This document shows positions 55,767 through 64,000 of a DNA stretch of 64,000 nt, piece by piece. The position numbers were made by a program, and so were the translations under genes. The notes beneath the pieces were generated by a model that was not told where the DNA came from, did no database searches, and worked only from the letters and a program-made list of their open reading frames with translations. Source of the DNA: Alcaligenaceae bacterium SAGV5 (GTDB lineage: Bacteria; Pseudomonadota; Gammaproteobacteria; Burkholderiales; Burkholderiaceae_B); NCBI GenBank assembly GCA_009360345.1, contig SPDP01000004.1, positions 124,001-188,000 on the forward strand, written 5' to 3'. The stretch's first letter is position 1. Every line of letters begins with the position of its first letter.

Positions 55767-56315
55767 TCATACTAATCTTCCGGCCCGCAGCCGGTTGCCG
55801 CGGCGGGCGAATGCGGGGTGGTCGCCATGCTCGCGCAGGCGATCCGCCATGGGGGCGACGTGCGCATGGCAGATGGCGCAGGCCAGCGCGTCGGCGGCGT
55901 CGGCCGCGGGGGCGCCGTCCAGCGACAGCAGGTGCCGCACCATGGATTGCACCTGGGTCTTGGCGGCCCGTCCGGTGCCCACCACCGATTTCTTGATCTG
56001 CAAGGCGGTGTATTCGTGCACCAGCAGCCCGGTGTCGGCCAGCGCGCACAGGGCCGCGCCGCGGGCCTGGCCCAGCAGCAGCGTCGAGGCGGGGTTGGTG
56101 TTGACGAAGACTTTCTCGACGGCGGCGAAGTCGGGCGCGGTGTCGCGCACGACCTGCCGCAGGTTGTCCAGGATGATCTTGAGCCGCGCCGACAGGTCGT
56201 CGTCGGCGGGCACTACGATGGTCCCGCTGGCGACGTAGCGCAGCCGCGGGCCATCCGATTCGATCACGCCGAAACCCGTGCGCCGCAGGCCGGGGTCCAC
56301 CCCAAGAATACGCAT
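55767..56315 (-). CDS. ruvC: Crossover junction endodeoxyribonuclease RuvC
   Basis: Holliday junction resolvase, 182 residues, RNase H fold. Catalytic acidic residues lie in MRILGVDPGLRRTGFGVIE (Asp7), VEKVFVNTNPAS, and SLDGAPAADAADALACAICH near the C-terminus. First of the ruv series, separated from purH by dispersed repeat copy 7. Confidence 0.96.
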   Translation of the reverse strand: MRILGVDPGLRRTGFGVIESDGPRLRYVASGTIVVPADDDLSARLKIILDNLRQVVRDTAPDFAAVEKVFVNTNPASTLLLGQARGAALCALADTGLLVHEYTALQIKKSVVGTGRAAKTQVQSMVRHLLSLDGAPAADAADALACAICHAHVAPMADRLREHGDHPAFARRGNRLRAGRLV

Positions 56316-56337
56316 GATGTCAGCCTACCCCATATCC

Positions 56338-56412
56338 AGGGCGCCGCGGATCCGGCTTTGCCGGTCCGCCAGCGCCGCCCCCTGGAGGGGGCGCCCGAAG
56401 GGCGTCGGGGGT
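56338..56412 (+). repeat. Dispersed structured intergenic repeat, copy 7
   Basis: Forward copy between ruvC and purH, ending 7 bp before the purH stop codon. Outer stem GGCGC/GCGCC, inner CCGGC-ttt-GCCGG, middle GCCCCC-tgga-GGGGGC, third CGCCC-gaa-GGGCG, tail GTCGGGGG. Confidence 0.87.
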
Positions 56413-56419
56413 GGTCTCA

Positions 56420-58006
56420 TCAGTGGCGGAAATGGCGGGTGCCGGTCAGCACCATCGCGATGCCGCGTTCGTCCGCCGCCGCGATGACTTCCGCGTCCCG
56501 CATGCTGCCGCCCGGCTGGATGACGCAGCTCGCGCCCGCGTCCACCACCACGTCCAGGCCGTCGCGGAACGGGAAGAAGGCGTCGGACGCCACGGCCGAA
56601 CCCTGGAGCGACAGGCCGGCGTTCTCGGCCTTGATCGAGGCGATGCGGGCGGAGTCGACGCGGCTCATCTGGCCGGCGCCCACGCCCAGCGTCATGCCGC
56701 CGCCCACGAACACGATGGCGTTGGACTTGACGAACTTGGCCACCTTCCAGGCGAACAGCAGGTCGTCCATCTGGGCTTCGGTGGGCGCGACCTTGGTGAC
56801 GACCTTGAGCTGGTCGCGCGCGACGTTGAACGAGTCGGGCTGCTGCACCAGCCAGCCGCCGCCCACGCGCTTGACGTCGAAGGCGTTCACGCCGTCGCCC
56901 ATCGGGATCTCGAGCAGCCGCACGTTCTGCTTGGCAGCGAAGATCTCCAGCGCGCCGGCCTCGTAGGCGGGGGCCAGCAGCACTTCGACGAACTGCTTGC
57001 TGACCGCCTGCGCGGTGGCGGCGTCCACCGGACGGTTGAAGGCGATGATGCCGCCGAAGGCGGACGTGGGATCGGTCTTGAACGCCTGCTGGTAGGCATG
57101 GAGCGCGTCGGTCGAGACCGCCACGCCGCACGGGTTGGCGTGCTTGACGATGACGCAGGCCGGCGCGTCGAAGGTGCGCACGCATTCCCAGGCGGCATCG
57201 GCATCGGCGATGTTGTTGTAGGACAGTTCCTTGCCCTGCAACTGGCGGTAGTTGGCCAGCAGGCCGGCGGCCGGCGCGGTGTCGCGATAGAAGGCGGCGG
57301 ACTGGTGGGGGTTCTCGCCGTAGCGCATGGCCTGGCTCTTGGCGGCCTGGAAGCTCAGGATCCCGGGGTAGGCCTCGCGCGCGGGCACGGCCTCCTGGGC
57401 CGGCGCGTCGGCCAGGCTGGTCAGGTAGTTGGCGATCGCGCCGTCGTACGAGGCGGTATGGGCGAACACCTTCTTGGCCAGGTTCAGGCGCAGGGCGTAG
57501 GAGGTCGCGCCGGTGGCATCCATTTCCTTCAGCACCTGGGCGTAGTCGGCCGGATCGATGACGACCGTGACGCCGCCGGCTTCCGTGCCATGGTTCTTGG
57601 CCGCCGCGCGCAGCATGGCCGGTCCGCCGATGTCGATGTTCTCGACGGCGTCGGCGAAGGTGCAGTCGGGCCTGGCGACGGTTTCGCGGAAGGGGTAGAG
57701 GTTCACCACCAGCAGGTCGATGCGGCCGATGCCGTGGCCGGCGATGGCGTCCAGGTGGGCCTGGGCGTCGCGGCGGGCCAGCAGGCCGCCGTGGATCTTC
57801 GGATGCAGCGTCTTGACGCGGCCATCCATCATCTCGGGAAAGCCGGTGTAGTCGGAGACTTCCTGCACGGGCAGGCCGGCCTGGGCCAGCAGCTTGGCCG
57901 TGCCGCCGGTGGACAGCAGTTGCACGCCGCGGTCGTGCAAGGCCCTGGCGAAGTCGACGATGCCGGATTTGTCGGAAACGGAAAGAAGCGCGCGTTCGAT
58001 TTTCAT
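56420..58006 (-). CDS. purH: Bifunctional AICAR formyltransferase / IMP cyclohydrolase
   Basis: Last two steps of purine synthesis. It has 528 residues. The N-terminal cyclohydrolase domain starts MKIERALLSVSDKSGIVDFA with LLSTGGTAKLLAQAG; the C-terminal formyltransferase domain has KHANPCGVAV (catalytic Lys-His segment), TSAFGGIIAFNRPVD and DAFFPFRDGLD. ATG 58006 is the conserved start; upstream frame is antisense noise. 61 bp after fis. Confidence 0.97.
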   Translation of the reverse strand: MKIERALLSVSDKSGIVDFARALHDRGVQLLSTGGTAKLLAQAGLPVQEVSDYTGFPEMMDGRVKTLHPKIHGGLLARRDAQAHLDAIAGHGIGRIDLLVVNLYPFRETVARPDCTFADAVENIDIGGPAMLRAAAKNHGTEAGGVTVVIDPADYAQVLKEMDATGATSYALRLNLAKKVFAHTASYDGAIANYLTSLADAPAQEAVPAREAYPGILSFQAAKSQAMRYGENPHQSAAFYRDTAPAAGLLANYRQLQGKELSYNNIADADAAWECVRTFDAPACVIVKHANPCGVAVSTDALHAYQQAFKTDPTSAFGGIIAFNRPVDAATAQAVSKQFVEVLLAPAYEAGALEIFAAKQNVRLLEIPMGDGVNAFDVKRVGGGWLVQQPDSFNVARDQLKVVTKVAPTEAQMDDLLFAWKVAKFVKSNAIVFVGGGMTLGVGAGQMSRVDSARIASIKAENAGLSLQGSAVASDAFFPFRDGLDVVVDAGASCVIQPGGSMRDAEVIAAADERGIAMVLTGTRHFRH

Positions 58007-58067
58007 GAGAGTGGGGCAGAATGGCGTGCCAGGGCAGGCACGGAACAATGGGGAGGGAGTCGCCGCG

Positions 58068-58304
58068 TCAGACCTTGATCTGGTAGTGGTCGAGCTTCTT
58101 GCGCAGGGTGTTGCGGTTGATGCCGAGCATCTCGGCGGCACGCGACTGGTTGCGGTCGGCCTTTTCCAGCACGACCTCCAGCATGGGGCGCTCGACGGCC
58201 GTCAGCACCATGTCCCAGATGCCGCTGGTGGTCTCGCCTTCGAGATCCTTGAAGTAGCGGTCCAGGGTGTGGCGCACGCACTCTTCAAGCGTATGTTCTT
58301 TCAT
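58068..58304 (-). CDS. fis: DNA-binding protein Fis
   Basis: Nucleoid-associated protein and global regulator, 78 residues. The C-terminal helix-turn-helix is NQSRAAEMLGINRNTLRKKL, and the preceding helix is MLEVVLEKADR. It follows dusB by 23 bp, the same dusB-fis order as in enterobacteria. Confidence 0.95.
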   Translation of the reverse strand: MKEHTLEECVRHTLDRYFKDLEGETTSGIWDMVLTAVERPMLEVVLEKADRNQSRAAEMLGINRNTLRKKLDHYQIKV

Positions 58305-58327
58305 TGGTTGTTTCCTTGATGCGCGGC

Positions 58328-59329
58328 CTAGGCGGCCAGCCGCGAAGCCGTCGGTTCCATCGGGCGATCGAACCAGTCGGCTACCGCCCGCCATTGGTCG
58401 CGCGTGTTTTCTATCAAATTCAGCTGCGCACAGAACTGCGGCCCTCCCGGCAGCATGCCCAGATACCAGCCGATATGCTTGCGCGCGGTCCGCACGCCCG
58501 TGTACTCGCCGTAGAAACGGTAGTGGTCGTCGAGGTGCTGCAGCAGCAGTTCGCGCATCTCCGCCTGCGTGGGAGCGGGCAGGCGGGTGCCGGTGCGCAG
58601 GTAGTGGTCGATTTCCCGGAACAGCCAGGGCCGGCCCTGGGCCGCCCGGCCGATCATGACGGCGTCGGCGCCCGTGTCGTCCAGCACGCGGCGGGCCTTC
58701 TCGGGCGAGTCGATGTCGCCGTTGGCGATGACGGGGATGGTGAGTTCGGCCTTGACCGCGGCGATGGTCTCGTACTCCGCATCGCCCATGTAGAGGTCCT
58801 CGCGGGTGCGGCCGTGCAGGGCCAGGGCCGCGATGCCGATGTCCTGCGCGCGCCGCGCCACCCGCAGTACGTTGCGGTCGGCACGGCGCCACCCGGTGCG
58901 GGTCTTGAGCGTGACGGGCACGCCCAGCGGTTCGCACGCGCGCACGACGGCTTCCAGGATGCGCGCGACCAGGTCTTCGTCGCGCAGCAGGGCCGAACCG
59001 GCGGCCACGTTGCAGACCTTCTTGGCCGGACAGCCCATGTTGATGTCGATGATGCGGGCGCCCTTGCCGACGTTGAAGACGGCGGCCTGCGCCATCATTT
59101 CCGGGTCGCTGCCGGCGATCTGCACGGCGATGGGATCGCTTTCGCCCTCGTGGTCGAGCCGGCGCGAGGTCTTGACGCTGTTCCACAGGCGGGGGTTGCT
59201 GGCGGCCATCTCGGACACGGCATGGCCGGCGCCCAGCCGTTTGCACAGTTGGCGGAACGGACGATCCGTCACGCCCGCCATGGGAGCGACGAAAACGTTG
59301 TTCGGAAGGTCGTAGGGGCCGATGCGCAT
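58328..59329 (-). CDS. dusB: tRNA-dihydrouridine synthase B
   Basis: FMN enzyme reducing uridine to dihydrouridine in the tRNA D-loop. From ATG 59329 it has 333 residues beginning MRIGPYDLPNNVFVAPMAGV; an ATG at 59353 would add eight residues. Seen: IIDINMGCPAKKVCNVAAGS with the catalytic Cys in the Cys-Pro-Ala-Lys-Lys-Val-Cys segment, ALHGRTREDLYMG, and VIANGDIDSPE. Upstream of fis in one operon. Confidence 0.94.
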   Translation of the reverse strand: MRIGPYDLPNNVFVAPMAGVTDRPFRQLCKRLGAGHAVSEMAASNPRLWNSVKTSRRLDHEGESDPIAVQIAGSDPEMMAQAAVFNVGKGARIIDINMGCPAKKVCNVAAGSALLRDEDLVARILEAVVRACEPLGVPVTLKTRTGWRRADRNVLRVARRAQDIGIAALALHGRTREDLYMGDAEYETIAAVKAELTIPVIANGDIDSPEKARRVLDDTGADAVMIGRAAQGRPWLFREIDHYLRTGTRLPAPTQAEMRELLLQHLDDHYRFYGEYTGVRTARKHIGWYLGMLPGGPQFCAQLNLIENTRDQWRAVADWFDRPMEPTASRLAA

Positions 59330-59429
59330 GACTGAATGCGCCGTCAGCCCCATTCATGGGGGGATGCGGCGCGTGGGCAAAATGTCCGAGGAAGGCGGGG
59401 ATTGTACCGCTGTCGGGGCGCCGCGGCGA

Positions 59430-60623
59430 TCAGGCCCGGAGTCCCTCCATCAATTGTCTCGCCAGCGGCCCGCGCAGCGTGCGCGACATGTCCAGTCCCA
59501 GCAGCGCCAGGCCGCAGGCGTGTTCGACGGGGGCCAGGCCGGTCGCGAAAATGCGCGGCATGACATCGGTCAGGCCGCTGGTCAGCCAGCGGTCGGCCCC
59601 GCGGGCGCGGGCGTAGGACGCCAGCAACGGGGCGGCGTGGGCGGACGGGTCGCGCAGCAGGGGGGCGAGGCTTTCGGCCAGCCGCGCGGCGTCGCGCAGG
59701 CCGAGATTCATGCCCTGGCCGGCGACGGGATGCAGGGTCTGGGCGGCGTTGCCGATGGCGACGATGTTGCCGTCGGCGACGTGGCGGCGCAGGTTGATGC
59801 CCAGGGGGTAGCGGTGGCGCGGGCCGGCGGCGGCGAAGCTGCCCAGCCGGGTGCCGAAGGTCTGGCCCAGGGCGTCGGCGAAGGCGGCGTCATCCAGGGC
59901 TGCCAGGTGCTCGGCATGGCCGGGGCGGCAGCACCAGACCAGTGCATGGCGGCCGGTGTCGTGGGCCGGGCCGGCGGGGTAGGGGAGCAGGGCCAGGGGG
60001 CCTTCGGCGGTGAAGCGCTCCCAGGCCCAGCCCGGGCGTGGGCGGCTGGCGCGGACGATGGCCAGCACGGCATGCTGGCCGTAGTCGCGGTGCAGGTCGT
60101 TGCGGGCCTGGTGGTCGAAGGTGCCGCCTTCGGCGTGCACGCAGGCCCGGGTGGTCCATTCGTCCCCGTCCTGGCCGATCACGGGCGCGCCGGTTTCCTG
60201 GCGCAGGACGGCCGCGGGCCCGCCCGCGCGGATGGTGACGCCCGAGAGCGCCAGCGCGGCGTCCAGGGCGTCGACGATGGCGGTGTACGGCAGCACCGTG
60301 CCCAGGGCGGGCACGCCGAAGTCGGCGTGCGAGATATGGGTGCGGCCCAGGCGGCCTTGCTGCGAGACGTGGACGTGCAGGATGTCGGCGCCGCCCGCCG
60401 GCCAGGCGCCCAGCGACTTCAGCAGTACCCGGCTGCCGTGGTTGAGCGCCATCGAGCGCGGGTCGGCCGCCGTGGCGGCGGGCGCGATCGCCGCGCGCCG
60501 CGGGCGGCACAGCACGATGCGCCCGGGGCGGGTGGTCGCGCGGGCCAGGAGCAGCGCCAGCGTGGCCCCGACGGGGCCGCCGCCCAGGATGGTGACGTCC
60601 GCCTGCATGCCTGCGTCAGCCAC
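59430..60623 (-). CDS. UbiH/VisC-type FAD-dependent monooxygenase
   Basis: Flavoprotein hydroxylase of the ubiquinone-synthesis family, 397 residues. Seen: the FAD motif VTILGGGPVGATLALLLARA and the GD-type segment NIVAIGNAAQTLHPVAGQGMN, followed by LGLRDAARLAE. Here GNAA replaces the usual GDAA, as in UbiH proteins. Its start overlaps pepP by 8 bp, the common pepP-ubiH pairing. Which ring position it hydroxylates cannot be told from sequence. Confidence 0.86.
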   Translation of the reverse strand: MADAGMQADVTILGGGPVGATLALLLARATTRPGRIVLCRPRRAAIAPAATAADPRSMALNHGSRVLLKSLGAWPAGGADILHVHVSQQGRLGRTHISHADFGVPALGTVLPYTAIVDALDAALALSGVTIRAGGPAAVLRQETGAPVIGQDGDEWTTRACVHAEGGTFDHQARNDLHRDYGQHAVLAIVRASRPRPGWAWERFTAEGPLALLPYPAGPAHDTGRHALVWCCRPGHAEHLAALDDAAFADALGQTFGTRLGSFAAAGPRHRYPLGINLRRHVADGNIVAIGNAAQTLHPVAGQGMNLGLRDAARLAESLAPLLRDPSAHAAPLLASYARARGADRWLTSGLTDVMPRIFATGLAPVEHACGLALLGLDMSRTLRGPLARQLMEGLRA

Positions 60624-61965
60624 GCATGATGGCTTCGATCTCGTCGGCGGCGACGGGGACGCCGCGGCTGATCAGCTCGCAGCCGGACTCTGTCACGACC
60701 GCATCGTCCTCGATGCGGATGCCGATGTCCCAGAACCGCTCGGGCACGTCGGCCGCGGGGCGGACGTAGATGCCGGGCTCGATGGTGAGCACCATGCCCG
60801 GCCGCAGCGTCCGCCACGGACGGGGTTCGTCCGCGGACTGCGCCGCGCCGGGTTCGCGGTAGTCGCCCACGTCGTGCACGTCCATGCCCAGCCAGTGGCC
60901 CGTGCGGTGCATGTAGAAACGGGCGTACTGCTGGGATTCCAGCACGCCGTCCAGCGTGCCGGTCAGCAGGCCCTCGTCGATCATGCCCTGGGCCAGCACG
61001 CGGACCGCGGCGTCGTGGCCTTCGTTCCAGCGCGCGCCGGGGCGGGTCAGGGCGGCGGCGGCGTTCTGGGCTTCCTGCACGAGGTCGTACAGCGCGCGCT
61101 GCGGGCCGCTGAAGCGGCCGTTCACCGGGAAGGTGCGGGTAATGTCCGAGGCGTAGCCGTCCAGTTCGCAACCGGCGTCGATCAGCATCAGGTCGCCGTC
61201 CTTCAGTTCGGCATCCCCGGCGCGGTAGTGCAGCACGCAGGCGTTGTGGCCGGTGGCGACAATGGAGTTGTAGGCCACGGACTGCGAGCCGTGGCGGCGG
61301 AATTCGTGCAGCAGCTCGGCCTCGATCTCGTATTCGCGCAGGCCCGGACGCGACGCCCGCATGGCGCGCACGTGGGCGTCCGCCGAGATGGCGCCGGCAC
61401 GGCGCATGGTCTCGATCTCGAAGGCGTCCTTGACCAGGCGCATTTCCGCCAGGATGGCGCGCAGGTCGTAGCTGCCGGCGGGCGCGGTGGCGCCGGACCG
61501 GCCCATGGCGCGCACGCGGTCCAGCCAGCCGCGCAGGTGGGTGTCGAACAGGCGGTCGCTGCCCATGGGCACGAACAGGGCCGGCTGGTCGGCGATGAGC
61601 TTGGGTAGTTCGTCGGCCAGCGCCTCGACCGGCAGGGCGCGGTCGAAGCCGAACTGCCCGGCGGCCGCGTCGGGGCCGATCCGGTAGCCGTCCCAGATCT
61701 CGCGTTCCAGGTTCTTGCCGCGGCAGAACAGGATGCTGCGGTCCTCGGCACCCGCGATCAGCACCAGCCAAGCCTCGGGTTCGGGGAAGCCGGTCAGGTA
61801 GAAGAAGTCGCTGTCGAAGCGGAACGGGAATTCGGCGTCGCGGTTGCGGACGAGCTCGCGGGAGGTGGGCAGGATCGCGATGCCGCCGCCGCGGGCACGC
61901 ATGATGTCCAGCACGCGCCGGCGGCGCGCGGCGAAGGGGGTGAGGTCCTGGGCGGGAATGCTCAT
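60616..61965 (-). CDS. pepP: Xaa-Pro aminopeptidase (aminopeptidase P)
   Basis: Dimanganese peptidase removing N-terminal residues next to proline. It has 449 residues. The metal ligands fall in MLIDAGCELDGYASDITRTF, HWLGMDVHDVG, VLTIEPGIYV and GIRIEDDAVVT; the N-terminal domain includes FRFDSDFFYLTGFPEPEAW. ATG 61965 gives the family start; 61995 would add ten residues. Overlaps the downstream UbiH-type gene. Confidence 0.95.
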   Translation of the reverse strand: MSIPAQDLTPFAARRRRVLDIMRARGGGIAILPTSRELVRNRDAEFPFRFDSDFFYLTGFPEPEAWLVLIAGAEDRSILFCRGKNLEREIWDGYRIGPDAAAGQFGFDRALPVEALADELPKLIADQPALFVPMGSDRLFDTHLRGWLDRVRAMGRSGATAPAGSYDLRAILAEMRLVKDAFEIETMRRAGAISADAHVRAMRASRPGLREYEIEAELLHEFRRHGSQSVAYNSIVATGHNACVLHYRAGDAELKDGDLMLIDAGCELDGYASDITRTFPVNGRFSGPQRALYDLVQEAQNAAAALTRPGARWNEGHDAAVRVLAQGMIDEGLLTGTLDGVLESQQYARFYMHRTGHWLGMDVHDVGDYREPGAAQSADEPRPWRTLRPGMVLTIEPGIYVRPAADVPERFWDIGIRIEDDAVVTESGCELISRGVPVAADEIEAIMRG

Positions 61966-61998
61966 GGCGATGGATCCGTGCGCGGGAATGACCAATGT

Positions 61999-62676
61999 TT
62001 ATTGTAGGCTGGCATCGAGGTCGGCCAGGCGCCGCGGCGTGCCGACGTCGGTCCAGCGGCCGTCGTGGCGCATGCCGCCGGCCCGGCCCGCCGCCATGGC
62101 GGTGCGCAGCAGGGGCGCCAGCCTGGCCGGTTCGCCCGCCGGCAGGCCGGCGAACAGCGCCGGCTGGTAGACGCCGATGCCGGCGAAGGTCAGCCGGGGC
62201 TCGCCGTCCTGGACCTGTCCGGAGGGCGCCAGGCGGAAATCGCCAGCGGGATGGTGCGCGGGGTTGGCGACCAGCACCAGCCAGGCCAGGTGGTCCTGCC
62301 GCGACAGGTCGGCGGCGGCGGCCTGGGCCAGGGCGGGATCCCAGTCGGTCCAGATGTCGCCGTTGATGACCAGGAACGGTTCGCCGCCCAGCAGCGGCAG
62401 GGCCTGGCGGATGCCGCCGGCCGTTTCCAGCGCGGTGGGCTCGGCCGAATAGCGCAGGCGCACGTCCCAGCGCGAGCCATCGCCCAGCGCTTCCTCGATG
62501 CGCGCGCCCAGCCAGGCGTGGTTGACGACGATGTCGCGCAGCCCCGCCCGCGCCAGCCGCTCGATGTGCCAGACGATCAGGGGCTTGCCGCCCGCCGGCA
62601 GCAGCGGCTTGGGCACGGTATCGGTCAGCGGCCGCATGCGTTCGCCGCGTCCGGCCGCCAGGATCATGGCGCGCAT
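61999..62676 (-). CDS. murU: N-acetylmuramate alpha-1-phosphate uridylyltransferase MurU
   Basis: Nucleotidyltransferase of peptidoglycan recycling: makes UDP-MurNAc from the AmgK product, bypassing de novo steps and the fosfomycin target. It has 225 residues. Seen: MILAAGRGERMRPLTDTVPK, the Lys in PKPLLPAGGKPL, and metal Asp in LVINGDIWTDWDP. The start overlaps the amgK stop (TGATG). Adjacent amgK supports the assignment over a generic sugar nucleotidyltransferase. Confidence 0.93.
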   Translation of the reverse strand: MRAMILAAGRGERMRPLTDTVPKPLLPAGGKPLIVWHIERLARAGLRDIVVNHAWLGARIEEALGDGSRWDVRLRYSAEPTALETAGGIRQALPLLGGEPFLVINGDIWTDWDPALAQAAAADLSRQDHLAWLVLVANPAHHPAGDFRLAPSGQVQDGEPRLTFAGIGVYQPALFAGLPAGEPARLAPLLRTAMAAGRAGGMRHDGRWTDVGTPRRLADLDASLQ

Positions 62677-63755
62677 CAGAAGGTGTAGCCGGTTGCGGAC
62701 GCCTGCCCGTCCAGCCGGTCCAGCAGCTTCATCAGCGGCTTGAAGGCCAGGTAGCGGCTGGCGACCTGCCGCACGTAGGCGTTCACGCGCGGCATGTGGT
62801 CCAGGTAGGCGAGCTTGCCGTCGCGATGGGCCAGGCGCGCGAAGACGCCCAGGATGCGCAGGTTGCGCTGCAGCCCCATCCATTCGTAGGCGCGATGGAA
62901 ATCGGCGAAATCCGCCGCCACCGGCAGCCCGGCCTTGCGCGCCATTTCCCAGTAGCGGATGCCCCAGTCGAGTTGCTGCGGCTCCTCCCAGGTGGTGCGG
63001 GCGTCGGTCAGCACCGAGGCGAGATCGTAGGTGATGGGGCCGACCACCGCGTCCTGGAAGTCGATGACGCCGGGATTGGGGCCGTAGTCCGGTCCGCCGG
63101 CCGGCAGGTCGGTGAGCATCAGGTTGGGCGAGTGGTAGTCGCGGTGCACCAGGACGAAGGGCTGGGCCAGGTTGGCGTCGATCAGGGTCTCGAACACGGC
63201 ATCGAGCGCGGTCCGGTCGGCCGTGTCCAGGGGCTGGCCGCGGTAGCGCGCGGCGTACCAGTCGGGGAACAGTTCGAGTTCCGTCGCCAGGCGGGCCTTG
63301 TCATAGCGCACCAGGCCGGTGGTTGCGCTTTGTTGCAACTTCACCAGCGCCGCCAGCGCGTCCATATATATGCGGTGGGTGTCGTGCGGGGTGGGCGTGC
63401 CCCGCAGGTAGTCGACGTAGGTGCTGCGCCCCAGGTCCGACAGCAGCAGGAAGCCCTGGCCGAGGTCCTGCGCCAGCACGCGGGGCACGTGTACGCCGGC
63501 CGCGTGCAGCAGTCCGGCCACGTGCAGGAAGGGACGGCAGTCCTCCTTGTCGGGCGGGGCGTCCATCACGACCGCGGTGCCGGGGCCCATGGCGATCCGG
63601 AAATACCGCCGGAAGCTGGCGTCGCTGGAGGCCGGCTGGAGGGTGGACGGGTCGAGCTGGAGAGCCGGGGGAAGGCTGGACAGCCAGGCGGCGGCCTGGG
63701 CGCGCCTGGGGTCGGCGCCGGCCTGGCCGGCGGCTTGATCGGGGATGGCATTCAT
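62676..63755 (-). CDS. amgK: N-acetylmuramate/N-acetylglucosamine anomeric kinase AmgK
   Basis: Aminoglycoside-phosphotransferase-fold kinase phosphorylating MurNAc at C1, first step of the AmgK-MurU recycling route. It has 359 residues. Seen: SSDASFRRYFRI, catalytic loop FVLVHRDYHSPNLML and the metal Asp in GVIDFQDAVVGPITYDLAS. Divergent from lptD across about 165 bp, an arrangement also known in pseudomonads. Confidence 0.93.
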   Translation of the reverse strand: MNAIPDQAAGQAGADPRRAQAAAWLSSLPPALQLDPSTLQPASSDASFRRYFRIAMGPGTAVVMDAPPDKEDCRPFLHVAGLLHAAGVHVPRVLAQDLGQGFLLLSDLGRSTYVDYLRGTPTPHDTHRIYMDALAALVKLQQSATTGLVRYDKARLATELELFPDWYAARYRGQPLDTADRTALDAVFETLIDANLAQPFVLVHRDYHSPNLMLTDLPAGGPDYGPNPGVIDFQDAVVGPITYDLASVLTDARTTWEEPQQLDWGIRYWEMARKAGLPVAADFADFHRAYEWMGLQRNLRILGVFARLAHRDGKLAYLDHMPRVNAYVRQVASRYLAFKPLMKLLDRLDGQASATGYTF

Positions 63756-63921
63756 GCCTCCTATAATACCGACCGATATCGGTTCCCGGAACGAACCCGG
63801 CCCCCTTTTCGGCGGGGCCCGGCGCCCCCGCTGAACGCCGCGGGCCGCTATCTTTTTTTACCGCGCGTGGCCGTCGGCTCGCGTATTCTTCGACTTTCCG
63901 TTTTTTCATTCCTCGAGGCCC

Positions 63922-64000
63922 GTGCGATTGATCCGGTGGTTCAGCCTGTTTGCAGCATTTGCGGTAGCGCCGATGGCCTATGCGCAAGACGGTCCGTCCG
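63922..64000 (+). CDS. lptD: LPS-assembly protein LptD, 5' end only
   Basis: The frame from GTG 63922 is open to the window edge and encodes a clean signal peptide (MRLIRWFSLFAAFAVAPMA, then YAQDGPS). Position divergent from amgK matches the usual site of lptD. Only 26 codons are visible, so the name rests on context. GAGG lies just upstream of the GTG. Confidence 0.6.
   Translation, partial: MRLIRWFSLFAAFAVAPMAYAQDGPS

Overview
The window is high-GC, densely packed chromosomal DNA from a betaproteobacterium, most likely Bordetella or a close relative (Alcaligenaceae). The basis is three Bug-type tripartite tricarboxylate receptors, the gene order dusB-fis-purH-ruvC-ruvA-gst-ruvB, amgK-murU divergent from lptD, tolQR after ybgC, and several aromatic-acid genes. 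This is inference from gene content; no rRNA, tRNA, insertion sequence or CRISPR array was seen.

Layout. 0-14.7 kb: a DctB/DctD-type sigma54 two-component pair, fabI, a LysM lytic transglycosylase, a gamma-glutamyltranspeptidase, a Bug receptor, ettA, a PepSY-regulator-kinase operon facing a second PepSY gene, a ferritin-like diiron protein and a glycine-zipper lipoprotein. 14.7-19.1 kb: a leftward gentisate operon (ring-cleavage product hydrolase, gentisate dioxygenase, FAD hydroxylase, Bug receptor) behind a promoter carrying repressor-like dyads. 19.3-29 kb: a lipoprotein, a D-tartrate dehydratase with LysR regulator, minCDE, glnS, an OmpR-type regulator with a broken sensor kinase, and a Spy-like chaperone. 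29-42.5 kb: metC-recQ, a permease with a Tat-signal methyltransferase, pobA with its AraC regulator, ubiX, an OprB-like porin, an amidohydrolase/Bug pair and a LysR gene. 42.7-47.6 kb: a 1306-residue trimeric autotransporter with a TpgA-like peptidoglycan anchor. 47.8-51.1 kb: a phosphatase-like gene, then a break where a DUF748 gene runs head-on into a truncated tolA, followed by tolR, tolQ and ybgC. 51.6-53.3 kb: an unusual gene whose product has ten to eleven 33-residue repeats with TAL-effector spacing. 53.3-64 kb: conserved housekeeping genes (ruvB, gst, ruvA, ruvC, purH, fis, dusB, ubiH-like, pepP, murU, amgK, start of lptD).

Most notable. (1) The 51624-53345 protein looks like a divergent TALE/Bat-like effector with a disordered Ser/Pro N-terminus. 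(2) A dispersed intergenic element occurs seven times; its stems show repeated compensatory changes, and it supplies the stop codons of three genes. (3) The Tol-Pal operon is cut after codon 72 of tolA and fused to a truncated DUF748 gene, so the rest of tolA, tolB and pal are absent here. (4) The OmpR-linked sensor kinase is a pseudogene: an internal deletion plus a frameshift at a six-C run.
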